NCBI GenBank assembly: GCA_950097015.1
Contig: CATNEN010000012.1
Location: forward strand, 675,501 to 739,500
DNA length: 64,000 bases
From: Macrostomum hystrix
Lineage: Eukaryota; Platyhelminthes; Macrostomidae
Direction of reading: 5' to 3'
In this document: positions 10,461 to 20,858 of the stretch, piece by piece
How the letters are laid out: each line of letters opens with the position of its first letter
How positions within the stretch are numbered: the first letter of the stretch is position 1
Notes under the pieces: model-generated
The model's input: only the letters and a program-made list of their open reading frames with translations
Told to the model about the DNA's origin: nothing
The model's database searches: none
Position numbers and translations under genes: made by a program

Positions 10461-11700
10461 GTAGTGTCAGATGGTCTGACAGAATGGTGTTTGGTAGTGT
10501 CAGATGGTCTGACAGAATGGTGTGTGGTAGTGTCAGATGGTCTGACAGAATGTTGTTTGGTTGTGTAAGATGGTCTGACAGAATGGTGTTTGGTAGTGTC
10601 AGATGGTCTGACAGAATGGTGTGTGGTAGTGTCAGATGGTCTGACAGAATGGTGTGTGGTAGTGTCAGATGGTCTGACAGAATGGTGTGTGGTAGTGTCA
10701 GATGGTCTGACAGAAGGGTGTGTGGTAGTGTCAGATGGTCTGACAGAAGGGTGTGTGGTAGTGTCAGATGGTCTGACAGAATGGTGTGTGGTAGTGTCAG
10801 ATGGTCTGACAGAAGGGTGTGTGGTAGTGTCAGATGGTCTGAAAGAATGGTGTGTGGTAGTGTCAGATGGTCTGACAGAATGGTGTGTGGTAGTGTCAGA
10901 TGGTCTGACAGAATGGTGTGTGGTAGTGTCAGATGGTCTGACAGAATAGTGTTTGGTAGTGTCAGATGGTCTGACAGAATGGTGTGTGGAAGTGTCAGAT
11001 GGTCTGACAGAATGGTGTGTGGTAGTGTCAGATGGTCTGAAAGAATGGTGTGTGGTAGTGTCAGATGGTCTGACAGAATGGTGTGTGGTAGTGTCAGATG
11101 GTCTGACAGAATGGTGTGTGGTAGTGTCAGATGGTCTGACAGAATGGTGTGTGGTAGTGTCAGATGGTCTGACAGAATGGTGTGTGGTAGTGTCAGATGG
11201 TCTGACAGAATGGTGTGTGGAAGTGTCAGATGGTCTGACAGAATGGTGTGTGGTAGTGTCAGATGGTCTGACAGAATGGTGTGTGGTAGTGTCAGATGGT
11301 CTGACAGAATGGTGTGTGGTAGTGTCAGATGGTCTGACAGAATGGTGTGTGGTAGTGTCAGATGGTCTGACAGAATGGTGTGTGGAAGTGTCAGATGGTC
11401 TGACAGAATGGTGTGTGGTAGTGTCAGATGGTCTGACAGAATGGTGTGTGGTAGTGTCAGATGGTCTGACAGAATGGTGTGTGGTAGTGTCAGATGGTCT
11501 GACAGAATGGTGTGTGGTAGTGTCAGATGGTCTGACAGAATGGTGTGTGGTAGTGTCAGATGGTCTGACAGAATGGTGTGTGGTAGTGTCAGATGGTCTG
11601 ACAGAATGGTGTGTGGTAGTGTCAGATGGTCTGACAGAATGGTGTGTGGTAGTGTCAGATGGTCTGACAGAATGGTGTGTGGTAGTGTCAGATGGTCAGA
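10461..11700. repeat. 33-bp minisatellite
   Basis: About 38 copies containing GTAGTGTCAGATGGTCTGAC and AGAATGGTGTGTG. Each unit carries the dyad GTCAGA-TGG-TCTGAC. Long open frames through it are a consequence of the period being a multiple of three. Confidence 0.95.
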
Positions 11701-11900
11701 TGGTCAGTGTCAGATTATATAGAAGTCCTTGGGTCTTATAAGCTTAAGGGGTATTGATGCAACTTCAAATAGAACAAGAAAGAACAAGTGCAGACAAATA
11801 AGCTAGCAGCATCACAATTTATTGCCAGACTGTACTAGACCAGTTCAAGAATAACAATTAATCGATAATTATCGAAATTGCTCGCCTTGAACGCCCTCAG

Positions 11901-14900
11901 CTTATCATCGTGCTGACGGTACTGGCCCTATCGGGCCTGCTAGTGAGCTGGTGCCATATCCACAGAGTTAAGTCTACAACCAGGATCCCTAGAGTCTGGT
12001 TTAGCCGCTACCCAAGCATTGCCTTGGCAGGAAATGAAGTTAGCAGCGGCAGCATCAGCGCTCACTTGCTGCCGGCGACAACTGCAACTAAATCGACAAC
12101 GGCAAAGCCAAGGATTCCGCTGACACCAGCGGGCGTGCCCAAGGTCATTCATTTTATCTACCGGGCCAGTGACGTCATCGAGCCGTACCGCGAGGCCCTG
12201 CGCTCCTGCGTGACCCAGAACCCGGACTGGCGGGTGGTGCTGTGGACTGACGCCGCCATCCAGGCCTTCATGCAGCGCCACTTCCCGCACCAGATCAAAG
12301 TGTTCGCAGCTTTTCCACACAAAATTCAACGCTCTGACGCGATTCGGTACCTGATCATGTACAAGTTCGGCGGTGAGTGGACACTGTCTGGTATTAATGT
12401 GTGTGTGTTCTCAGGGGTTAATGGAGTGGAATTTTGGGAGTGGAATAATCAGTATTAATCAGTATATCAGTAGTGCATAAATACGTAAGGGCTCTCTAGT
12501 CTAATTAGTAATATATTGTACTTTACCTTACCAGGATGTTTCAAACTCTGTTGGTTTGAAAGATATTTAGCTAACATATAGTTGTCTTGTGGTAGTCCCA
12601 GATTTATTCATTTTATGGTTTTCTCAAGCGTCCATTTTAACTGACTAAATCCTCATTTAAAGAAACTGCTTCTGAGTTCTAGTCTTTCCTAAATCCTAAT
12701 CATTCCAAATCCCAGGCAATCCCACAGCAGTACCTACCTGCATCTGGTGGTTCTCTGTTCTTCCCTATATCTCGCCCTCTTCCCCTTTTTTGAGGCTTCA
12801 GGTAAATTGCATTGTCTAACCTAAAGTGGATTTCACACCAACCACTGCTGAGCATCGATTGCATTGTGCAGAGCATTCCGCCTTGCCGCATTCTGCAGCA
12901 TTGTACTCAATTTAAATGCTGAAATTGCAGGCCTGTACATGGATTTGGACATGACCTGTCACGGCACCCTGCTGCCCAGTCTGGCTCCCTACAGCTGCTT
13001 CTTGGATTGTGAGAGGCGGCACCAGACTCAGTTCATTCACAACCGGCCTTACTCAGCAATGAACTCAGCTATGGGCTGCACGCCAGCTCACCCGTTCTTT
13101 TTCAAAGTCATGGACTTTGTGTTTAGGCCGGAAAGGACGAGGGGACCATTCTCATTTCCGCACAGTGAGGCTTGCGAACATTGACATTCTGCTATGAGGC
13201 GCTGTGTTAACTTTATCCGCAATGTTTTCCGTTGCAGCCATATTCGTCACCACTGGCCCCATGATGCTCACGCAACTCTATGACGAGTGGAACAAAAACA
13301 CCTCCAATCCCACTGTGGTTATGCTCAATGAGACCTATTTCTCGCCGAAGATCAATCCGCGCAGCGGGGTCTATGGCAACTGCAGGAGAAGTACATTCTT
13401 CTATATATATGTTGTTTTCATTAGAATGAAGTGCTAGTGAATGGTTTAGGATTGGGATGAGTTTAGACTGGGATAAGTTGGGACTGGGATGAATTGGGAC
13501 TGGGATAAGTTGGGACTGGGATAGGTTGGGACTGGGATGAGTTTAGACTGGGATAAGTTGGGACTGGGATGAATTGGGACTGGGATAAGTTGGGACTGGG
13601 ATAGGTTGGGACTGGGATGAATTGGGACTGGGATAAGTTGGGACTGGGATAGGTTGGGACTGGGATGAATTGGGACTGGGATAAGTTGGGACTGGGATAA
13701 GTTGGGACTGGGATAAGTTGGGACTGGGATGAGTTGGGACTGGGATGAGTTTAGACTGGGATAAGTTGGGACTGGGATGAATTGGGACTGGGATAAGTTG
13801 GGACTGGGATAGGTTGGGACTGGGATGAATTGGGACTGGGATAAGTTGGGACTGGGATAAGTTGGGACTGGGATAAGTTGGGACTGGGATGAGTTGGGAC
13901 TGGGATGAGTTTAGACTGGGATGAGTTTAGACTGGGATAAGTAGGGACTGGGATGAGTTGGGACTGGGATGAGTTGGGACTGGGATGAGTTTAGACTGGG
14001 ATAAGTTGGGACTGGGATGAATTGGGACTGGGATAAGTTGGGACTGGGATAGGTTGGGACTGGGATGAATTGGGACTGGGATAAGTTGGGACTGGGATGA
14101 GTTGGGACTGGGATGAGTTTAGACTGGGATGAGTTTAGACTGGGATAAGTAGGGACTGGGATGAGTTGGGACTGGGATGAGTTGGGACTGGGATGAGTTG
14201 GGACTGGGATGAGTTGGGACTGGGATGAGTTGGGACTGGGATGAGTTGGGACTGGGATGAGTTGGGACTGGGATGAGTTGGGACTGGGATAAGTTGGGAC
14301 TGGGATGAGTTGGGACTGGGATGAGTTGGGACTGGGATGAGTTTAGACTGGGATGAGTTTAGACTGGGATGAGTTGGGACTGGGATAAGTTGGGACTGGG
14401 ATGAGTTGGGACTGGGATGAGTTGGGACTGGGATAAGTTGGGACTGGGATGAGTTGGGACTGGGATGAGTTTAGACTGGGATAAGTTGGGACTGGGATGA
14501 ATTGGGACTGGGATAAGTTGGGACTGGGATAGGTTGGGACTGGGATGAATTGGGACTGGGATAAGTTGGGACTGGGATAAGTTGGGACTGGGATAAGTTG
14601 GGACTGGGATGAGTTGGGACTGGGATGAGTTTAGACTGGGATAAGTTGGGACTGGGATGAATTGGAACTGGGATAAGTTGGGACTGGGATAGGTTGGGAC
14701 TGGGATGAATTGGGACTGGGATAAGTTGGGACTGGGATAAGTTGGGACTGGGATAAGTTGGGACTGGGATGAGTTGGGACTGGGATGAGTTTAGACTGGG
14801 ATGAGTTTAGACTGGGATGAATTGGGACTGGGATGAGTTGGGACTGGGATGAGTTGGGACTGGGATGAGTTGGGACTGGGATGAGTTGGGACTGGGATGA

Positions 14901-16646
14901 GTTGGGACTGGGATGAGTTGGGACTGGGATAAGTTGGGACTGGGATGAGTTGGGACTGGGATGAGTTGGGACTGGGATGAGTTTAGACTGGGATGAGTTT
15001 AGACTGGGATGAGTTGGGACTGGGATAAGTTGGGACTGGGATGAGTTGGGACTGGGATGAGTTGGGACTGGGATAAGTTGGGACTGGGATGAGTTGGGAC
15101 TGGGATGAGTTTAGACTGGGATAAGTTGGGACTGGGATGAATTGGGACTGGGATAAGTTGGGACTGGGATAGGTTGGGACTGGGATGAATTGGGACTGGG
15201 ATAAGTTGGGACTGGGATAAGTTGGGACTGGGATAAGTTGGGACTGGGATGAGTTGGGACTGGGATGAGTTTAGACTGGGATGAGTTTAGACTGGGATAA
15301 GTAGGGACTGGGATAAGTTGGGACTGGGATAGGTTGGGACTGGGATGAATTGGGACTGGGATAAGTTGGGACTGGGATAAGTTGGGACTGGGATAAGTTG
15401 GGACTGGGATGAGTTGGGACTGGGATGAGTTTAGACTGGGATAAGTTGGGACTGGGATGAATTGGGACTGGGATAAGTTGGGACTGGGATAGGTTGGGAC
15501 TGGGATGAATTGGGACTGGGATAAGTTGGGACTGGGATAAGTTGGGACTGGGATAAGTTGGGACTGGGATGAGTTGGGACTGGGATGAGTTTAGACTGGG
15601 ATGAGTTTAGACTGGGATAAGTAGGGACTGGGATGAGTTGGGACTGGGATGAGTTGGGACTGGGATGAGTTTAGACTGGGATAAGTAGGGACTGGGATGA
15701 GTTGGGACTGGGATGAGTTGGGACTGGGATGAGTTGGGACTGGGATAAGTTGGGACTGGGATAAGTTGGGACTGGGATGAGTTGGGACTGGGATGAGTTT
15801 AGACTGGGATAAGTTGGGACTGGGATGAATTGGAACTGGGATAAGTTGGGACTGGGATAGGTTGGGACTGGGATGAATTGGGACTGGGATAAGTTGGGAC
15901 TGGGATAAGTTGGGACTGGGATAAGTTGGGACTGGGATGAGTTGGGACTGGGATGAGTTTAGACTGGGATGAGTTTAGACTGGGATAAGTAGGGACTGGG
16001 ATGAGTTGGGACTGGGATGAGTTGGGACTGGGATGAGTTTAGACTGGGATAAGTAGGGACTGGGATGAGTTGGGACTGGGATGAGTTGGGACTGGGATGA
16101 GTTGGGACTGGGATGAGTTGGGACTGGGATGAGTTGGGACTGGGATGAGTTGGGACTGGGATGAGTTGGGACTGGGATGAGTTGGGACTGGGATAAGTTG
16201 GGACTGGGATGAGTTGGGACTGGGATGAGTTGGGACTGGGATGAGTTGGGACTGGGATGAGTTGGGACTGGGATGAGTTGGGACTGGGATGAGTTGGGAC
16301 TGGGATGGGTTAGGATTTGGGAAAATTTGAGATGGGATGGGTTGGGATTACAATCTAGCAAGCCAACGCATCCAAGAATAGATCCAGCTGCCTTCCTGAT
16401 TCTGCAGTAGCTCAAGGTCTGAAGAATCGAGCCGGAGGTTTGTCTGCCAGCGAGCGAGTCTGCCTTGAGCTGCAGCAGCTAGGCTTTGAGAACAGTGACA
16501 GACTGTTCATCACCAACCGGACAGTGGCCATTCACCAGTTCACGCACCTTGGCTATCACAATCAGAATTCGCGCACCTTCAATGTACACAAGGAATTTCC
16601 ACGAGTCATGACATATGAACAACTGGAAGCAGACTCCTCCTCCTAG
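11901..16646 (+). CDS. DXD-type glycosyltransferase (Gly_transf_sug / OCH1-like), type II membrane protein
   Basis: Likely Golgi glycosyltransferase adding a hexose from a nucleotide sugar; acceptor unknown. Exons 11901-12372, 12931-13164, 13238-13390 and 16408-16646 join in frame to 365 residues. A membrane anchor lies at the start (LIIVLTVLALSGLLVSW), then a Ser/Thr-rich stem and the catalytic core: IPLTPAGVPKVIHFIYR, NPDWRVVLWTD, RSDAIRYLIMYKFGG and the metal-binding YMDLD (D162, D164, spanning the first junction). TGPMMLT at the start of exon 3 is typical of the family. The terminal exon ends in a Ser run before TAG. No ATG exists in frame between the upstream stop at 11859 and the anchor, while CAG at 11898-11900 makes a possible acceptor. 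The initiator must come from an upstream exon or a trans-spliced leader. The last intron is 3 kb of minisatellite. Confidence 0.85.
12373..12930 (+). other. Long intron without an array
   Basis: Intron of the glycosyltransferase gene (GTGAGT at 12373, TTGCAG ending 12930). Mixed sequence; no repeat or embedded gene recognised. Confidence 0.75.
13441..16330. repeat. 16-bp intronic minisatellite, G-quadruplex-forming
   Basis: About 180 copies of GGGACTGGGATGAGTT with AT(A/G)A and TTTAGAC variants, filling most of intron 13391-16407. Variant order recurs in blocks, indicating higher-order duplication. Every two regular units supply four GGG runs with loops of 3, 7 and 3 nt on the transcribed-RNA-like strand. 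Confidence 0.96.
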
Positions 16647-16667
16647 GAAGCCGCGCTCTTGTCTTGA

Positions 16668-17065
16668 GTCCCTGAGTAGTTTATGTGCTGATACAGGAGT
16701 CCCTGAGTAGTTTAGGTGCTGATACAGGAGTCCATGAGTAGTTTAGGTGCTGATACAGGAGTCCCTGAGTAGTTTAGGTGCTGATACAGGAGTCCCTGAG
16801 TAGTTTAGGTGCTGATACAGGAGTCCCTGAGTAGTTTAGGTGCTGATACAGGAGTCCCTGAGTAGTTTAGGTGCTGATACAGGAGTCCCTGAGTTGCTTA
16901 GGTGCTGATACAGGAGTCCCTGAGTAGATTAGGTGCTGATACAGGAGTCCCTGAGTAGATTAGGTGCTGATACAGGAGTCCCTGAGTAGTTTAGGTGCTG
17001 ATACAGGAGTCCCTGAGTAGATTAGGTGCTGATACAGGAGTCCCTGAGCAGTTTAGGTGCCTATG
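16668..17065. repeat. 31-bp minisatellite in the 3' flank of the glycosyltransferase
   Basis: About 13 copies of a unit with GAGTCCCTGAGTAGTTTAGG followed by TGCTGATACAG. It begins 22 bp after the stop codon, so it is probably inside the 3' UTR. An AATAAA lies downstream near 17130. Confidence 0.93.
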
Positions 17066-17647
17066 AAGCCTTTTACATAGCCTCTAAAAACAATTGATGT
17101 GTGATCTAGTTTGACGCAGTGCCATTGAAATAAATATCTGAAATTTTTTTTGCTTTCTGTTTTAAAAGTTTCTGCATGCAATAATCAGTGTCAATGTACA
17201 ATTATCGCTTTGCAAAGGTTTCTCTGGTTGTTGTTAGTGTTTTACAAGAAATATAAGCCAAACATATTACACGCTGAACAAATGGCAATCACGTTAAGGC
17301 GGTCTGCTTGTGTAAGACTCAATTAATTTCATGCTCGGACAGAAGCACGGATAGCTCAAATCATGAATTTAATTACATTTAAAAAAAACTTGAAAATAAT
17401 AAAAAGCCTAATTGCATGTTCATGTGTACCTTTAAGTAGTATCTGATGAAAGATGCGCATGATTTGGCCAGAAATATTTTCGTAATTTTTCTAGTTAGAA
17501 AATATACAAATATTTTTTTTCTAATTTCAAGCGAAATTTTTATCTATGAGCCGAAATGGCTGCAAATGTCATTAATTTTCATTAACAAGCATTTGGATTC
17601 AATTGCAAGAGCCTAATGTGTCACGAGCTGATAGAAGTTCAAATATT
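17066..17647. other. AT-rich stretch, no gene seen
   Basis: AT-rich DNA with an AATAAATATC near 17130 that could be the polyadenylation signal of the glycosyltransferase. No coding exon recognised. Confidence 0.4.
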
Positions 17648-18585
17648 TATTCTGTACTAAATATTCTAATCCTGTACTAAATAATCAAATCCTGTACTCA
17701 ATATTCTAATCCTGTACTAAATAATCAAATCCTGTACTCAATATTCTAATCCTGTACTAAATAATCAAATCCTGTACTCAATATTCTAATCCTGTACTAA
17801 TAATCAAATCCTGTACTCAATATTCTAATCCTGTACTAAATAATCAAATCCTGTACTCAATATTCTAATCCTGTACTTACCAATATAATCCTGTACTTAC
17901 CAATCTAATCCTGTACTCACCAATCTAATCCTGTACTTACCAATCTAATCATGTACTCACCAATATAATCCTGTACTTACCAATCTAATCATGTATTCAC
18001 CAATCTAATCCTGTACTCACCAATCTAATCCTGTACTTACCAATCTAATCATGTACTCACCAATATAATCCTGTATTCACCAATATAATCCTGTAATCAC
18101 CAATCTAATCCTGTACTCACCAATCTAATCCTGTACTTACCAATCTAATCATGTACTCACCAATCTAATCCTGTACTCACCAATCTAATCCTGTACTTAC
18201 CAATCTAATCATGTACTCACCAATATAATCCTGTATTCACCAATATAATCCTGTAATCACCAATCTAATCCTGTACTCACCAATATAATCCTGTAATCAC
18301 CAATCTAATCCTGTACTTACCAATATAATCCTGTATTCACCAATCTAATCCTGTACTCACCAATATAATCCTGTAATCACCAATCTAATCCTGTACTCAC
18401 CAATCTAATCATGTACTTACCAATCTAATCCTGTACTCATCATTCCAATCCTGTACTCATCATTCCAATCATGTACTCACCAATCTAATCCTGTACTCAC
18501 CAATCTAATCCTGTACTTACCAATCTAATCCTGTACTCATCATTCCAATTCTGTACTCATCATTCCAATTCTGTACTGTCCAGTT
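17648..18585. repeat. 20-bp minisatellite, with a 40-bp dimeric form at its left end
   Basis: About 46 copies of TCCTGTACTCACCAATCTAA. The left 230 bp use a dimer alternating CTCAATATTCTAA and CTAAATAATCAAA. The right end drifts to CATCATTCCAAT. The 18590-19440 stretch beyond shows no gene. Confidence 0.95.
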
Positions 18586-19442
18586 CTATTCTTTATGTCA
18601 GCTGTGCTTCACAAAAGTGTACTGACAATTTTCATAAGAGCCATTTAACAATGTTGTTTTGCTTTTCAGATTTGCATATTTGCCTCTGAAATGGTCATTT
18701 CCTTTCCTTAGTTCAGGTGCTCGATTAGGTTTAATATAATACAAAGCTATAAGGCTTAGAGCTGGGTATAGTCAGTAATTACTGAGCCGTCTAAAAATGC
18801 CGCCTTCTAAATTGCAAGCCGCATACTTTCATACTTTCAATTTACTGCTGGCTGTTTTGCGCCAGTCATCAAAGGCACACAAAATTAGCAATATCATAGC
18901 TATAGCATTGTGTTTGACTATCAGTAAGTGACCTCAGCTCTCACTGCATAGCTTGTTAGCTTGGATAATGCCGCACGGCCAAATATTACTGCTGAAATTT
19001 GGACACATGCGCATCGTGAAAAAGGGATCGAATGAACAGATAGAGAGAGGCTAATTGGCCTGTTGCCAGTAACAACGCATAAACAATAGATATCAAAGCT
19101 GAAATCTTGAATATTGGAGAGAAGCAGAGATTGTCTGGTCACGGCATTAGTCATGCATTCGTCACCGAATGTACCTTGGCCAGTATCCCTCCGCGTCAAT
19201 AACATGCGCGGCGGCCCATTCCCTCGACTGGCCTTTTAGACCTAAACACACGCCTTACTCTGCAAGCAAACTTGCCCAAAACCAGTCGCGCTGGGTTAAG
19301 CAGCCTGTGCGATATCGATTCTAGCATGCTCTTCACCTTGAGCCCAAATTGCGCACGTCGCCTCCCTTTGTGGCCATTTCTGCTTCTCCGATAACAATTT
19401 ATCGTGGCGGTTGGGTTTCGGCCAACCCCAGAACCGGGCGTT

Positions 19443-19530
19443 ATTGGCTTTTGGGGCGGGTGGCTCGCCTTGCGCTGCCAACATGCGGGTAGAACCAATT
19501 TTAGAAGTCTCTCTGGCAGCAGCTATATAG
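19443..19530 (+). promoter_or_regulatory. Core promoter of the PLAC8 gene
   Basis: CTATATAG at 19523-19530 lies 87 bp before the ATG at 19617, with an inverted CCAAT (ATTGGC) near 19443 and a GGGGCGGG block just after it. Spacing suits a TATA-directed start near 19555. Confidence 0.5.
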
Positions 19531-19616
19531 ACCACACCCAGAACCGATTCCATACGGCCAACGGACCAGTTTTCTTCAGTCTATAGTGTGACGCGAATAT
19601 TGTGTGACTCGGCAAC

Positions 19617-20031
19617 ATGGGCGAATTCCAGCATGGACTGTGCGGCTGCTTCGATGACTGCGGTGAGTTTTGCTATTCTAATGCTATTCTAAATTTGGTT
19701 CGCCTTGAGAACACTACTCAACAGCTTTTGCACCCTCTGACCCGATGCAGGCCTGTGCATCATCACATACTTCATTCCGTGCTACACCTTCGGCAAGAAC
19801 GCCGAGGCAGTTGGCGACAGCTGCCTGCTGTGCGGTCTGGGCATGGCCTGCGGCCTCGGCTTCATCCTTGGCCCCATTGTGCGCGGCAAGATCCGAGAGC
19901 GTCAGGGCATCGACGGCAGCTTCATTGGCGACTTCTGCATCTGGTTCTTCTGCGGCTTGTGCGCCCTGATCCAGGAGGGTCAGGAGGTCAAGAGCTTCTC
20001 CATGAGGGGCCAGACTGTGGAGCGGGAATGA
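19617..20031 (+). CDS. PLAC8 (cornifelin/FW2.2-like) family cysteine-rich membrane protein
   Basis: Two exons, 19617-19662 and 19751-20031, join to 108 residues. The domain starts at once: FQHGLCGCFDDCG, then a hydrophobic segment with ITYFIPCYTFGKNAEA, the family's central motif, then SCLLCGLGMACG and a second hydrophobic stretch (FCIWFFCGLCALIQEG). PLAC8 proteins associate with the plasma membrane and are linked to cell size or ion/metal handling; the role here is unknown. The 88-bp intron belongs to the short class. ATG chosen because the domain begins within six residues and a TATA box lies upstream. Confidence 0.88.
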
Positions 20032-20858
20032 GACTGTGGCTCAGCAGACTGTTGCGTCAACCATTACTTAATAATGTAAACGCTTTCCAGACCTTTCTTC
20101 TAAGAAAAGAAGCAGTTTTTTCTCGTTCCGCCCCCAGCCCAAGCCCAGAGCTCAGTAAAACTCAATAGTTTTACTGTCTTGCATATATTATACCAGCATT
20201 ATTATTTAACTATTTTATATTGGCAATGAAAGAGGTTAAATGATTGTCAAGCACACACCTGCATGACTTTGGTTTACCTGAAAAACAACCTGCAAAATCG
20301 TTCAATGGAAAAACTTTTAAAGCCTTACTAGCCTTACTTTAAAATCGGCTCGTCTTTCCGCTTGTTGTTTATTTCGATTTTCATGAATCTATACCAGATT
20401 AGAGTCAATTCTACACCATCCGACTCCAGGGGCTCTACTGTAAGTAGAACTGAGCGAAAATTCGGGCCGTTAATAACTACTGCCCCACCCCACGGGACAC
20501 GAGCATCTGCAACGTGAGGGCCGCGAGCTGCACAATGCTCTCTTGCTTTCCTTAACTGTACTCTGCCTCTGAGCACTGTCGCACAAAATTTATTCTCTGC
20601 TTACACTACTCAGAATAATGGACCGACTATTGTGCTTGAAATATCTGTACTTCGAGGCCAAGCACAATGCAAGATGCGCAGAAAATTGCGCGGTCAGCTA
20701 GAATATGGCCACAGTCTTTCTACCTATCTGTCAACAAGCAGCTCCTACATAACACTGAATATCTCGGTTTTCCGGCCCGCCCATTAACTCTTTGAGCACA
20801 ATCTGCCTGTCTAAGTGCCCACCATCAGATTCTGCTTCTAGTTTGAGAGCTGAAAGCA
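20032..20858. other. Intergenic region between the PLAC8 and 12-Cys genes
   Basis: AT-rich 3' flank, then mixed sequence. No array, RNA gene or TATA box is recognised in front of the ATG at 20859. Confidence 0.4.

Noticed and set aside
10448-11741. Very long open frames (over 400 codons) through the 33-bp array
   Set aside because: The unit length is a multiple of three and lacks stops, so openness is automatic. No start context, splice logic or domain supports a protein.
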